Positions 44,671 through 53,870 of a stretch of 64,000 nt of DNA are shown here, piece by piece. The notes below the pieces were generated by a model. It had not been told where the DNA came from and made no database searches. It worked only from the letters and a program-made list of their open reading frames with translations. The stretch is from Coprothermobacter platensis DSM 11748 (GTDB taxonomy: Bacteria > Coprothermobacterota > Coprothermobacteria > Coprothermobacterales > Coprothermobacteraceae), in assembly GCF_000378005.1 (NCBI RefSeq), contig NZ_KB899040.1:1252795-1316794 (forward strand), given 5' to 3'. The translations under genes and the position numbers were made by a program. The first letter of the stretch is position 1. Every line of letters starts with the position of its first letter.

Positions 44671-46336
44671 TAGAGCATTCTTCGCTTTACTAAAAACACA
44701 GTTCAAAATACAGTTCAATCTTTCTGCACTTGTCTACAAGGCAAGTCGGGATAAGCGCGCTTTGTTTCAAACAGTTTCAACTACGTTAGTTTTGCTTGTT
44801 TTGCTCTTTGTTTTCTTCGGTTTTTTCTCAACGATGTTCAACGCCATCATAAAAGCGGGCTCTATCATAGGCCAGCCACAGTTGGTTTTGGTAGTAGCCC
44901 TTCTTTGTGTGCAGCTACTTGAATTAGTCGTAGGCGTTAGTACTATGATGAGTACGTTCTATTATGCTCAAGATTTGCCAATGCTTATTACATTGCCTTT
45001 TAAACCATGGCAGGTCATTGCATCAAAATTTATAGTCGCATTAGCTACCGAGTACATCATAGCTGTTCCCATCTTGGCAGCAGGAGTGGGTTTGTATGCT
45101 TATTACGTAAACGTGGGTGTAACGTACTGGATAGCTGCAATCTTTGTGACATTGACAGCTCCTCTTCTTCCGCTTTCCATAGCAGCACTTATCGTTCTGG
45201 TGCTCATGCGTTTCGTAAACTTGACAAAAAGCAGATCATTCTTTACCGTTTTAGGTAGTATATTTGGTGCAGCTATTGGTATAGGCGTACAAGTAATTTC
45301 GCAACGTTTAAGCAACACCGCAAATGCCGCTGAAATTCTATCAGGGCATTTAAGCTTGGTAAAAGTAGTTGGCTCTGCATTCCCTCCAGCCTTGTGGGGT
45401 GCAAACAGCATGTTTTTAGGCGGCGTACAAAGTTTACTTTATCTAATTCTTTTTCTCGCTGTATCATGTGCTGGTTTTGTATGCGTGCTTGCTATTTCAG
45501 AAAAATTGTTCTACAAGGCCGCTTTAGCGGGTATGGAATCGACAGCATCCAGACGACGGCTCTCCCCTAACCAGATTTCAAAAGCTGCTGCAAGAACAAG
45601 GAGCCACACTATGGCACTTCTCTTAAAAGAATGGAAGCTGTTTTGGCGCACACCTATGTTTGTCGCCAACGGTTTGACAACGTTTATCATTATTCCTATA
45701 GCCTTCATCGTGCCCATGCTCACATCATCTGGAGGTGGGACGAACGGTCTATTAGCTTTTGCTAATACGCCTGAAACAAACTTCATTCTAAACCTGATAC
45801 TGTCAGCAATGTTCTTGTTTAGCACATCCATGAGTTCCATAAGCTACACAGCCTTCAGTCGCGAAGGCAATACTTTTTGGATGTCACTTATCCTGCCGGT
45901 GGACAAAAAAGAACAGGTAAACGCCAAGTTGATGAACTGCCTCATAATAACGTCAGTGTTGTTTTCATTAATGTTGATTCTCTTTTGTTTCTTCTTCAAA
46001 CGCACTTTTTCGGATGCCCTCATGATAATACTTGTATCCGTACCGCCTCTCATCGCATCTTCATGTGTGGAAATGTCTATCGATGCGTTAATGCCGCATT
46101 TCAATTGGGTAACACCACAAGAACTCTTCAAACGATCTGGTTTGACCAGTTTTATCATGCTTCTGGCTTTTGTACCTCTTGCTTTAATGGTTCTTGTGGC
46201 CGTGTTTTTGATAAAGTCACACATAAATGTCACCTTTTCCTACATAATTCTTTTAGCTTTTGGCATCATGCTGGCAATAGTTACATATCGGCTTTTACTT
46301 TCCATAGCAAGGAAGCTTTACGCTTCATATGAGTAG
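44663..46336 (+). CDS. ABC-2-type exporter permease
   Basis: A 557-aa protein with two sets of hydrophobic helices separated by a charged cytoplasmic segment (near 290-330), as in large ABC-2 permeases that carry both halves. Start GTG 44663 lies 9 nt after GGAGG and overlaps the ATPase stop by 8 bp. Substrate unknown. Confidence 0.8.
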   Translation: MNSRAFFALLKTQFKIQFNLSALVYKASRDKRALFQTVSTTLVLLVLLFVFFGFFSTMFNAIIKAGSIIGQPQLVLVVALLCVQLLELVVGVSTMMSTFYYAQDLPMLITLPFKPWQVIASKFIVALATEYIIAVPILAAGVGLYAYYVNVGVTYWIAAIFVTLTAPLLPLSIAALIVLVLMRFVNLTKSRSFFTVLGSIFGAAIGIGVQVISQRLSNTANAAEILSGHLSLVKVVGSAFPPALWGANSMFLGGVQSLLYLILFLAVSCAGFVCVLAISEKLFYKAALAGMESTASRRRLSPNQISKAAARTRSHTMALLLKEWKLFWRTPMFVANGLTTFIIIPIAFIVPMLTSSGGGTNGLLAFANTPETNFILNLILSAMFLFSTSMSSISYTAFSREGNTFWMSLILPVDKKEQVNAKLMNCLIITSVLFSLMLILFCFFFKRTFSDALMIILVSVPPLIASSCVEMSIDALMPHFNWVTPQELFKRSGLTSFIMLLAFVPLALMVLVAVFLIKSHINVTFSYIILLAFGIMLAIVTYRLLLSIARKLYASYE

Positions 46337-46357
46337 CGAAGAAAAGAAAGGATATCA

Positions 46358-46386
46358 TTGCAGTCGTAGGCAGACCATGTTATACT
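46358..46386 (+). promoter_or_regulatory. promoter of the methionine operon
   Basis: TTGCAG (46358-46363) and TATACT (46381-46386) with 17-bp spacing. It would start a leader of about 230 nt that contains the riboswitch-like element and terminator. Confidence 0.7.
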
Positions 46387-46426
46387 AATCAGAACATTAT
46401 GAATATGCAAACGCCGAACATCAAAC

Positions 46427-46530
46427 GTATAGAAATCTCGGATTTCTATCTTTTTAGCACGTCTATGATAATGTGCGGCAACGCCCTGGGAGGTGCTCCG
46501 GGCGTGTAACATGCGCGCACTTGGAGATAC
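46427..46530 (+). promoter_or_regulatory. SAM-riboswitch-like leader element of the methionine operon
   Basis: The leader holds TATGAT...GCGGCAACGCC...AGGTGCTCC...GGGCG, matching the order of the conserved core of S-box/SAM-I-IV riboswitches (AUGA, CGGCAAC, GGUGC). Stems seen: TATCT with AGATA as the outer helix (46447-46451 and 46525-46529), GCAC/GTGC, and CGCCC/GGGCG. A separate hairpin (ATAGAAATC/GATTTCTAT) precedes it. It is followed at once by a strong terminator and then the methionine genes, the classical layout. The class is uncertain because the usual long P1-P2 helices are not obvious. Confidence 0.55.
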
Positions 46531-46531
46531 C

Positions 46532-46573
46532 AAAAGGGGCGTTCTCTACCTTTGAGAGAACGCCCCTTTTTTA
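46532..46573 (+). terminator. leader terminator (attenuator) of the methionine operon
   Basis: AAAAGGGGCGTTCTCT (46532-46547) and its perfect complement (46555-46570) form a 16-bp stem followed by T's. It lies between the promoter and the first gene, so it must be regulated or the operon would be silent. Confidence 0.92.
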
Positions 46574-46623
46574 TTAGCCAAAAATCTCCAAGGAAATCAT
46601 CAGAAGAAAGGAGAAAAAAGCAA

Positions 46624-47187
46624 TTGGCACAGGTGTTCCGACCAGAAAAAGTTAACTGTATGCCTGACAAGAAAATATTTCTTGCCAGAGCCGGTGCACG
46701 CTATAGCATGCTTGTAAAGGAACATGGTTTTATGCAGCGCGTGAACGCTCTATTCCTGCAAGCATTGTCTCAGATAGGCCCCCTTGTATTTCACACCACT
46801 GTAAGCATTGACCAATTACCTAACAAAGTTGTCCCCAGAGTATTTGACGGAGCCAAGAGTGCAACAGTGTTTTTGTCAACCTTAGGAGAGAGCATAGACC
46901 AGCTTATAAACAACTATGTAAACCAAGGGCAAACCTTCGAAGCCATGATATTGGACGCATGGGCGTCAGAATCGCTGGAAACACTCAATGAAACCTTTGA
47001 CCACAAGCTCAGAGAAACCTTCGGCGAAGGCACTATGAGGTTTTCCCCTGGCTACGGAGAAATAGACGTACGGATGAACAAATACATAGTAAAGGAGCTG
47101 CTGAATGTGGAGCAGATAACAGTGCTGGACAGCGGAGAAATGGTACCACGCAAGACAACAACATGCATGATCGGGTGGTACAAATGA
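46624..47187 (+). CDS. stand-alone methionine synthase reactivation-domain protein
   Basis: The 187-aa protein resembles the C-terminal AdoMet-binding activation domain of MetH (LFLQALSQIGPL, SPGYGEIDVR near 165 and a later P-R-K-T-T-T-C-M-I-G pattern). MetH downstream lacks that domain, so the enzyme is split. TTG 46624 is used because AAAGGAG lies 10 nt upstream; the longer frame runs through the terminator and cannot be real. Confidence 0.8.
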   Translation: MAQVFRPEKVNCMPDKKIFLARAGARYSMLVKEHGFMQRVNALFLQALSQIGPLVFHTTVSIDQLPNKVVPRVFDGAKSATVFLSTLGESIDQLINNYVNQGQTFEAMILDAWASESLETLNETFDHKLRETFGEGTMRFSPGYGEIDVRMNKYIVKELLNVEQITVLDSGEMVPRKTTTCMIGWYK

Positions 47188-49514
47188 ACAGAACAGCGTT
47201 TAGAGAACTGCTTACTCAACGTGTCTTATTTCTTGATGGTGGTTACGGCACAGAGTTTTTTAAAAAGGGTTATAAAGGTGCCGTAGAACTGCTCAATGTA
47301 AACGAACCCAGGGTCGTGGAAGAACTTCAGAGAGCATATGCAGAATCTGGTTCAGACATAATACTTACAAATACGTTCAGCGCCAACCGTATAAAGCTAC
47401 GCTCTATGGGGATAGAACCATACATAGAGCAGATAAACAGAAACGCTGTGAAAATTGCTCGCACTGCCTGTGGCCGAAGCAAATTAGTATTTGGTGATAT
47501 GTCTTCCACCGGCATATTTGTGGAACCCTTTGGCACACTAAGTTTTGACGAAGCATATAAAACGTTCAGTGAACAAGCGACATTGTTGATTGAATCAGGA
47601 GTAGACGGTATCATCGTTGAAACAATGTCGGATTTAAAAGAACTCAAAGCAGCTGTGTTAGCCATCAGAGATGTGTCAAAGGACATTCCAGTTATCGCAC
47701 ACATGACGTTTGAAGCAGATGGCATAAGCGTTACAGGTACATCCGTGGAAATCTTTGCATCTCTCTTCAATGATATTGATGTGGATGTAGTGGGTATGAA
47801 CTGCACTCTGGAACCTAAAGAAATGCTTCCTGTATTTAAAAGACTTTCAGAGCGCTGCACAAAGCCCATATCTGTGGAGCCAAACGCAGGAAAACCCAGC
47901 TTAAAGGGTGGCATCCTCACATATCAAACGACACCAGAGGAGTTTGCTGTTTATATGGCAGATTTTATAGAATTGGGCGCAAACATCGTAGGCGGTTGCT
48001 GTGGTACTGGTCCGGAGCACATAAAGTTTATGACTAACTACCTTGGAACGGAGAACCCGCGCAAGAGAGCTGTAGAAACGCACCAATTCCTTTCTTCTCG
48101 AACCCAAATAAAAGCGATAGAACCATTTTTGGTTATTGGAGAACGTATAAATGCCAGCGGACGAAAAAAGCTACAAAATGGTTTTCAAGAAATGGACTTT
48201 TCAGAAATGCTAAACCTGGCTCGCCAGCAAGAAGAAGAAGGTTCGTCCATAATAGACGTAAATTTGGGCATAGAAAAACTCTTAACCGAGAAACATTTTA
48301 GGCAAGCGGTGCAAGAGCTCGATAAGATATCTTCCCTACCCCTTTCTTTAGATGTGCAAAACGCTGATTTTCTTGAAGCTGCCATGCGCGAATATGTAGG
48401 GAGACCGCTGGTCAACTCTGCCTTGGTCAAAGAAGACCACATGATTGAACGCCTCCGCCTTATTCAGCGTTATGGCGGTATGCTTATCGTTCTTCCCATG
48501 GAAAGAGATATTCCGCAGACAGCAGAGGAACGTTTTCACATAGCGCAAAAAGCTTTGAAAATCATACAGAATTATGGAATTGATCCAGAACGTATTCTCT
48601 TTGACCCGTTAGTCTTACCCGTAGGTGCGGGCAACGATTACCACGTAACCACGAACACTATAAAGCTGCTCAATGAAGCGCACATGCAAACATCTATAGG
48701 CTTGTCCAACTTGAGCTTTGGCTTGCCCCAGCGAGAAAGCATTAACGCTGCTTTTCTGGGTCTTGCAGTAGAAAATGGTCTGAATGCAGCCATCATGAAC
48801 ACGAAAGAAGTAACCACCATGAATGTTTTGGAAGGTGCTCTCATGCTAAAAGGCAAGAGCTTGGTCAAAGCGAAGCAGACCATTGAAGATGAGTTGGTAA
48901 ACATGATTATAAAAGGCGAAAAAGAGCAGCTAATGGCGTTTACTCAGGAGCAGTTAGCAAACCACGATCCCATCTATGTTAGCCAGAACATCTTGGCAGA
49001 TGCCATGGAAAAGGTAGGTCAGCTTTATGCAAAAGGAACCATATACCTGCCGCACTTAATACTGGCAGCAGAAACCGTTCAACCCGCATTCGATTACCTC
49101 AATGGTTTGCTCGGAGAATCACAAGTAAAACTGGGGAAAGTATTGCTGGCTACCGTACAAGGAGACATCCATGATATAGGAAAGAAAATTGTGGGAACAG
49201 TGCTTAGAAGCGGTGGATTCGATGTTTACGATGTTGGCAAAGACGTGCCAGCCCCAGACATACTGGACGCGTGCATAGCGTACAAGCCTGATATTGTAGG
49301 CTTGTCAGCCATGATGACCACCACTGTAGAGCAAGTAAAGCAAGTATCTGACCTGCTTAGAAGCCACGGCATCGCAGTTATGCTTCTTGCTGGCGGAGCA
49401 TCTATGAACAGGCAGCTAGCGGAAGAATTCGGTGTTCTGTATGCAAAAGACGCCATGGAGGCTTTGGAAATATGCAAAGCATTCATGGAGAAAAAGAGGA
49501 GTAGCTCCTCATGA
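47184..49514 (+). CDS. metH: cobalamin-dependent methionine synthase (without activation domain)
   Basis: MetH moves the methyl group of methyl-tetrahydrofolate to homocysteine. The 776-aa protein has, in order, the homocysteine domain (GMNCTLEP and GGCCGTGP zinc cysteines), the pterin domain (VIGERINASG to about 580) and the B12 cap and binding domain (GDIHDIGKKIVGTVLRSGGF with axial His). The activation domain is missing and is supplied by the upstream gene. Start ATG 47184 overlaps that gene's stop (ATGA). Confidence 0.92.
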   Translation: MNRTAFRELLTQRVLFLDGGYGTEFFKKGYKGAVELLNVNEPRVVEELQRAYAESGSDIILTNTFSANRIKLRSMGIEPYIEQINRNAVKIARTACGRSKLVFGDMSSTGIFVEPFGTLSFDEAYKTFSEQATLLIESGVDGIIVETMSDLKELKAAVLAIRDVSKDIPVIAHMTFEADGISVTGTSVEIFASLFNDIDVDVVGMNCTLEPKEMLPVFKRLSERCTKPISVEPNAGKPSLKGGILTYQTTPEEFAVYMADFIELGANIVGGCCGTGPEHIKFMTNYLGTENPRKRAVETHQFLSSRTQIKAIEPFLVIGERINASGRKKLQNGFQEMDFSEMLNLARQQEEEGSSIIDVNLGIEKLLTEKHFRQAVQELDKISSLPLSLDVQNADFLEAAMREYVGRPLVNSALVKEDHMIERLRLIQRYGGMLIVLPMERDIPQTAEERFHIAQKALKIIQNYGIDPERILFDPLVLPVGAGNDYHVTTNTIKLLNEAHMQTSIGLSNLSFGLPQRESINAAFLGLAVENGLNAAIMNTKEVTTMNVLEGALMLKGKSLVKAKQTIEDELVNMIIKGEKEQLMAFTQEQLANHDPIYVSQNILADAMEKVGQLYAKGTIYLPHLILAAETVQPAFDYLNGLLGESQVKLGKVLLATVQGDIHDIGKKIVGTVLRSGGFDVYDVGKDVPAPDILDACIAYKPDIVGLSAMMTTTVEQVKQVSDLLRSHGIAVMLLAGGASMNRQLAEEFGVLYAKDAMEALEICKAFMEKKRSSSS

Positions 49515-50845
49515 AAGCAGTAGTTTTAAAATTTGGCGGTTCCACATTAAAAGACCGTACAGATTTAGAAAACATAAAACGTATCATAGAAACGCAGCAG
49601 CCGTTCGTTTTAGTTGTATCAGCAGTAAACGGCGTAACAGACATGCTTTCAAGCGCATTAAACGATATTGGAAACACGGATGTAGACGCTTTTCTCAGCA
49701 ACCTTGACAGTGTATATCAGCATTTCTTAGATAAGTTTTCTTCATCACTTCATGAACGTGTTTATGCTATAGAAAACTTTCTTCGAGGAGCAAAGCTCAT
49801 CGGAGAAGTGCCGCCGTTTGTTTATGACTATGTAATAAGCCAAGGAGAACGTTGTTCTTCTTTGTTGCTCACCATGTATTTGAATCAAGAAGGCATCCCC
49901 TGTGAGGAAATGCTCCCAGAAACGTTTGGATTAGTAACCGATGGGACCTTTGGAAACGCCACTGTTAACCTCAAATTGACTCAAACAAACGTAAAAAAAT
50001 ACTTCAGAGAAAACCAGAACTATGTGGTTCCGGGTTTCTACGGTGTGCATGAAGGAAAAGTCAATGTCTTAGGCAGAGGTGGCAGCGATTATACTGCTAC
50101 ATCACTGGCCTACTGTTTAGATGCCAAGAGCATAAAGCTGTACAAAGATGTCCCCGGTTTCATGAGCTCTGATCCAAAAACGGTCAGCACTGCAAAAGTT
50201 ATAAAACAACTCAGTTATGCAGAGGCGGCTGAATTGTCGTACTTTGGCGCCAAAATACTGCATCACGCCTCCATGGAACCTGCGATGAAAAAGAATATTC
50301 CTGTTTACATCTATGATGTCCATACGCTAATGGAAACAAAAGAAGCTAATACCGTTATTTGTGCCAATTCTTGCATAAGTGATAATGTAGTAAAAAGTAT
50401 ATCTTCTACAGAAGATATCGCCGTCATTCAGTTTAACGGAGACAATGTAGGAAGGGTGCCGGGCATTTTAGGCACCATTGCATCTGCGTTTGCAAAAGAA
50501 AACGTCAACATAAAATCCGTCGTAACATCACAGACCAGTATCAATGTACTCGTTTCTAAGCACGATGTGCCTCTATGCATGCACATCATCGAGAACATGG
50601 AAATTCCTCAGGTACAGAACATTGTTTACAAAACTGACATATCCCTCATAGCGGCAGTGGGCGACGGTTTGCTCCAGCATCACAGCATAGCAGCGCGCAT
50701 ATTCTCTGCCGTATCTAAGCAAAAAGTCAATGTGGAAATGATTTCTGCAGGCGCGTCTGATGTAACTATGTATTTCATCGTGCGTGCCACAGACAGAGAA
50801 AAAGCCTTGAAAGCCATACATGAAGCCTTTTTCGGAGGTGAATGA
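49511..50845 (+). CDS. lysC: aspartate kinase
   Basis: The first step from aspartate to methionine. The 444-aa protein has the kinase start KFGGSTL, GRGGSDYTATSLAY near 185 and KDVPGFMSSDP, plus two C-terminal ACT domains for feedback control. It overlaps metH by 4 bp (ATGA). The form is the monofunctional ThrA/LysC-III type. Confidence 0.92.
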   Translation: MKAVVLKFGGSTLKDRTDLENIKRIIETQQPFVLVVSAVNGVTDMLSSALNDIGNTDVDAFLSNLDSVYQHFLDKFSSSLHERVYAIENFLRGAKLIGEVPPFVYDYVISQGERCSSLLLTMYLNQEGIPCEEMLPETFGLVTDGTFGNATVNLKLTQTNVKKYFRENQNYVVPGFYGVHEGKVNVLGRGGSDYTATSLAYCLDAKSIKLYKDVPGFMSSDPKTVSTAKVIKQLSYAEAAELSYFGAKILHHASMEPAMKKNIPVYIYDVHTLMETKEANTVICANSCISDNVVKSISSTEDIAVIQFNGDNVGRVPGILGTIASAFAKENVNIKSVVTSQTSINVLVSKHDVPLCMHIIENMEIPQVQNIVYKTDISLIAAVGDGLLQHHSIAARIFSAVSKQKVNVEMISAGASDVTMYFIVRATDREKALKAIHEAFFGGE

Positions 50846-50848
50846 ACC

Positions 50849-52177
50849 GTGAAAACTATTGAGGAAATTAATCAAAAGATCACACAGGGAAAAGCTGTTA
50901 TTTTGACAGCCGAAGAAGTAGTAACCATGGCAAAGACAACTTCACCAAAAGAAATCGCCCAAAAGGTGGATGTGGTGACCACAGGTACTTTTGCCCCCAT
51001 GTGTTCCAGCGGCGCTTTCATGAATTTTGGGCATACTACCCCACCTATGCGCATGGAAAAAATAGAGCTTGATGATGTGGAAGTTTATGGAGGCGTTGCC
51101 GCCGTAGACGGTTACCTGGGCGCCACGCAAGAATCCAGTAAAGATAAACAATTCGGGGGAGCCCACATTATCGAAGAGCTGATAAAAGGCAAAGATGTGC
51201 TTTTGAGAGCATCAGCTAAAGGAACCGATTGCTATCCCAAGAAAGAGTTTGCAGGATACATAAACAAAGACATGATCAACGACTTTTTCCTCTTCGACCC
51301 ACGCAATGCATACCAGAACTATGCAGCAGCAACCAATGGCGGAAAAAGAGTTCTTTATACGTACATGGGTAAACTGTTACCCAATTATGGCAATCTTACT
51401 TACTCCACTTCAGGTGAACTCAGTCCACTTTTGAAAGACCCAAACATGCTCACCATTGGCTTAGGAACCCGTATCTTTCTATGCGGCAGCACGGGCTACG
51501 TAGTCTGGCCCGGAACACAGTTCACGAATCAGGTCATGGTAAACGAATCCGGCATACCCATAGGTGGTGCACGAACCCTGGCTGTCATAGGCGACGCCAA
51601 GAAGATGGACCCTCGCTACATCAGAGCAGCTTATTTCAAGAACTATGGGGTAACCATGTTTGTGGGCATCGGCATACCTATCCCCATGATAAATGAGGAC
51701 GTAGCATACTTCGCTTCGCGCAGCAATGCAGAAATAACAACCGAGATAAAAGATTACTCCCTAGAAGGCCATCCTACCATTGGATATGTAAATTATGACC
51801 AATTACGCTCTGGCTATGTGGAACTAAACGGTAAAACAGTAAAATCTGCCCCCATATCGAGCCTAAGCATGGCACGAGAAATAGCTCAGACGCTCAAAGA
51901 TTGGATTGCTCGTTCTACGTTTTTGCTCACAGAACCTGTCCAACTGTTCGATGAACCGCGTTTACTAAAAAAACTTCCAGAAATTTCTGCTGGAAAGAAC
52001 CTTTCAAAGGACGAACCTTCATGCGTAGAATGTGGTTTATGCACTTCAGTGTGTCCTACAAATGCGCTACAACTTATGGAAGCGAAGTTAACGTTTATTG
52101 CTGATAAATGTACACATTGCAATACGTGCAGTGACGTGTGCCCTGTGGGTGTGAGGTTGCCCTTCGATGAACAATGA
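50849..52177 (+). CDS. HcyBio (DUF39) L-aspartate semialdehyde sulfurtransferase fused to ferredoxin domain
   Basis: The 442-aa protein has the DUF39/HcyBio domain (about 1-370) with the conserved cysteine segment MCSSGAFMNFGH near 51 and CYPKKEFAG near 127. Two 4Fe-4S motifs close it (CVECGLCTSVCP and CTHCNTCSDVCP). In methanogens such proteins turn aspartate semialdehyde plus sulfide into homocysteine with a ferredoxin-type partner; here the ferredoxin is part of the same chain. It sits between aspartokinase and the UPF0280 gene, which fits the role. Confidence 0.88.
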   Translation: MKTIEEINQKITQGKAVILTAEEVVTMAKTTSPKEIAQKVDVVTTGTFAPMCSSGAFMNFGHTTPPMRMEKIELDDVEVYGGVAAVDGYLGATQESSKDKQFGGAHIIEELIKGKDVLLRASAKGTDCYPKKEFAGYINKDMINDFFLFDPRNAYQNYAAATNGGKRVLYTYMGKLLPNYGNLTYSTSGELSPLLKDPNMLTIGLGTRIFLCGSTGYVVWPGTQFTNQVMVNESGIPIGGARTLAVIGDAKKMDPRYIRAAYFKNYGVTMFVGIGIPIPMINEDVAYFASRSNAEITTEIKDYSLEGHPTIGYVNYDQLRSGYVELNGKTVKSAPISSLSMAREIAQTLKDWIARSTFLLTEPVQLFDEPRLLKKLPEISAGKNLSKDEPSCVECGLCTSVCPTNALQLMEAKLTFIADKCTHCNTCSDVCPVGVRLPFDEQ

Positions 52178-52916
52178 ACGATTTTACAGAAGTTGGCACA
52201 GTGGCCGGTTTCAAAGTTTTATTGTAGGCTACAAAGAGACAGATCTTTGGATAGGTGTAGACAAGTACTATCCCGAAATGCCAGAAGCCACGTTGAACCT
52301 GATAAAAAAAGTACGTAAGCAATTAGATGACTATATAGATGCTAACCCAGACTTTCTTCTATCATTTGAACCAATAACTGACGAAAACGCCACCAGCGTA
52401 GCAAAGAAGATGATCCGCGCTTCGAAGATGGCAGACGTGGGACCCATGGCAGCGGTAGCTGGCGCTGTGGCAGATGAAATTGGTGCCTTCCTTTCTTATG
52501 AGTTCGGATGCAAAGAACTTATTGTTGAAAATGGCGGTGACATCTCAGTAAAAGTGCAGGAACCCATAACAATATCTGTGTATGCGGGCGACTCCCCCTT
52601 GTCTGGCAGAATCGGTTTATCTATTCCTCAAGGCGTGTGTGGCGTCTGCACTTCTTCAGCCACAGTTGGACCTTCTATAAGTTTCGGCAAAGCCGATGCA
52701 GTAACAGTAATATCAAAAACTGCGGCCGTGGCAGATGCTTTTGCTACGTTTTATGGAAATCGCGTCAAGCAAGAAGAAGATATGGAGAAGGTGCTAGGAG
52801 AAACACTTCCTCCTCAGGTAGATACATTGCTCATTGTGATGAAAGACATGATGGGTATTGTGGGCAAACACAAACTGCAAATTGTTGAATCGGGTGATTG
52901 CCATGAAAGTTGTTGA
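52167..52916 (+). CDS. UPF0280 family protein, homocysteine biosynthesis partner
   Basis: The 249-aa protein matches the UPF0280 (COG2122) group, related to ApbE: GPMAAVAGAVADEIG near 95-110 and ENGGDISVK near 122. Members are associated with the HcyBio route in methanogens. It overlaps the HcyBio gene by 11 bp and MetF by 14 bp. Confidence 0.85.
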   Translation: MNNERFYRSWHSGRFQSFIVGYKETDLWIGVDKYYPEMPEATLNLIKKVRKQLDDYIDANPDFLLSFEPITDENATSVAKKMIRASKMADVGPMAAVAGAVADEIGAFLSYEFGCKELIVENGGDISVKVQEPITISVYAGDSPLSGRIGLSIPQGVCGVCTSSATVGPSISFGKADAVTVISKTAAVADAFATFYGNRVKQEEDMEKVLGETLPPQVDTLLIVMKDMMGIVGKHKLQIVESGDCHESC

Positions 52917-53853
52917 CAAAATAAAAGAAAAACAAATCATTTCCATTGAAGTGCTTCCACCAAACCGTGGCCATGGTGGAGATGACATTTTCAGAGCCAT
53001 TGACGAGCTTATGGAATACCCTATCAGTTTTATCAATGTCACCCGACATGCCCCGGAGCTAACATATGTGGAACTGAGCGATGGTAACATCATAAAAGTA
53101 CCGAAAGTAAAAAGGCCAGGCACTGTAGGGCTCACTGCAGCACTCATGAAACGATATGCCGTTGACGTGGTACCGCATGTACTTTGTCTCGGCATGAACA
53201 AGTACGAGCTGGAGGATTTGCTTATAGACTTCCATCTCATCGGGATTGAAAATGTTTTTGCCATACGCGGCGAATACGACAATCCAGCCACAATAAAACA
53301 AGAAGAGAGCAAAGACACATACAAGCACTCAGTGGAGCTGGTTAAACAGATTAAAGCCATGAACAGGGGGCAATACCTGTATCAAGGCAAGGAATCCACA
53401 CCCACAGATTTTTGCGTAGGCGTAGCTGGATATCCGGAAAAGCACTTCGAATGCACAAATCTTGAGCAGGACATAAAACACTTAAAAGAAAAAGTGGATG
53501 CCGGAGCCGATTATGTTATAACACAGATGGTTTTTGATTTCGATGTGTATAAAAACTTTGTGGAAAAAGCGCAAGCTGAAGGCATAAATGTCCCCATTAT
53601 ACCCGGCATAAAACCCATAATCAGCTTAAAGTCCATATACAGCATACCCAGAAGTTTCTTTGTAAGTGTACCTAACACTTTTGTTTCACAGATGGAACAA
53701 GCACAAACAAAGAGCGAAGAATTCAACGTAGGTACCGCCTACATGGCATCGTTGGTGGAAAAACTGCTTTCTTGGGGAGCACCTGGCATCCACCTGTTTA
53801 CCATGGGCAAAAGTACTTCTGCCAAAGCACTGTTGAAAGCCGTTTTGGGCTGA
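52903..53853 (+). CDS. metF: methylenetetrahydrofolate reductase
   Basis: The 316-aa flavoprotein shows the family start ISIEVLPPNRG, SFINVTRHAP, VPHVLCLGMN and GIENVFAIRGEYDNP. It makes methyl-THF for MetH. ATG 52903 with GGGTGAT upstream fits the family; the longer frame begins inside the UPF0280 gene. Confidence 0.9.
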   Translation: MKVVDKIKEKQIISIEVLPPNRGHGGDDIFRAIDELMEYPISFINVTRHAPELTYVELSDGNIIKVPKVKRPGTVGLTAALMKRYAVDVVPHVLCLGMNKYELEDLLIDFHLIGIENVFAIRGEYDNPATIKQEESKDTYKHSVELVKQIKAMNRGQYLYQGKESTPTDFCVGVAGYPEKHFECTNLEQDIKHLKEKVDAGADYVITQMVFDFDVYKNFVEKAQAEGINVPIIPGIKPIISLKSIYSIPRSFFVSVPNTFVSQMEQAQTKSEEFNVGTAYMASLVEKLLSWGAPGIHLFTMGKSTSAKALLKAVLG

Positions 53854-53870
53854 TGAAAGGAGCTGTAGCC

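Noticed and set aside
45844-46332. Long frames on both strands inside the ABC permease gene
   Set aside because: They follow the codon pattern of the permease and have no start signals.
46552-46623. N-terminal extension of the MetH reactivation protein
   Set aside because: The extension would be translated from the leader terminator and lacks a ribosome site.
47163-47183. Longer MetH start at ATG 47163
   Set aside because: ATG 47184 overlaps the upstream stop as ATGA and matches the family N-terminus; the extra seven residues have no support.
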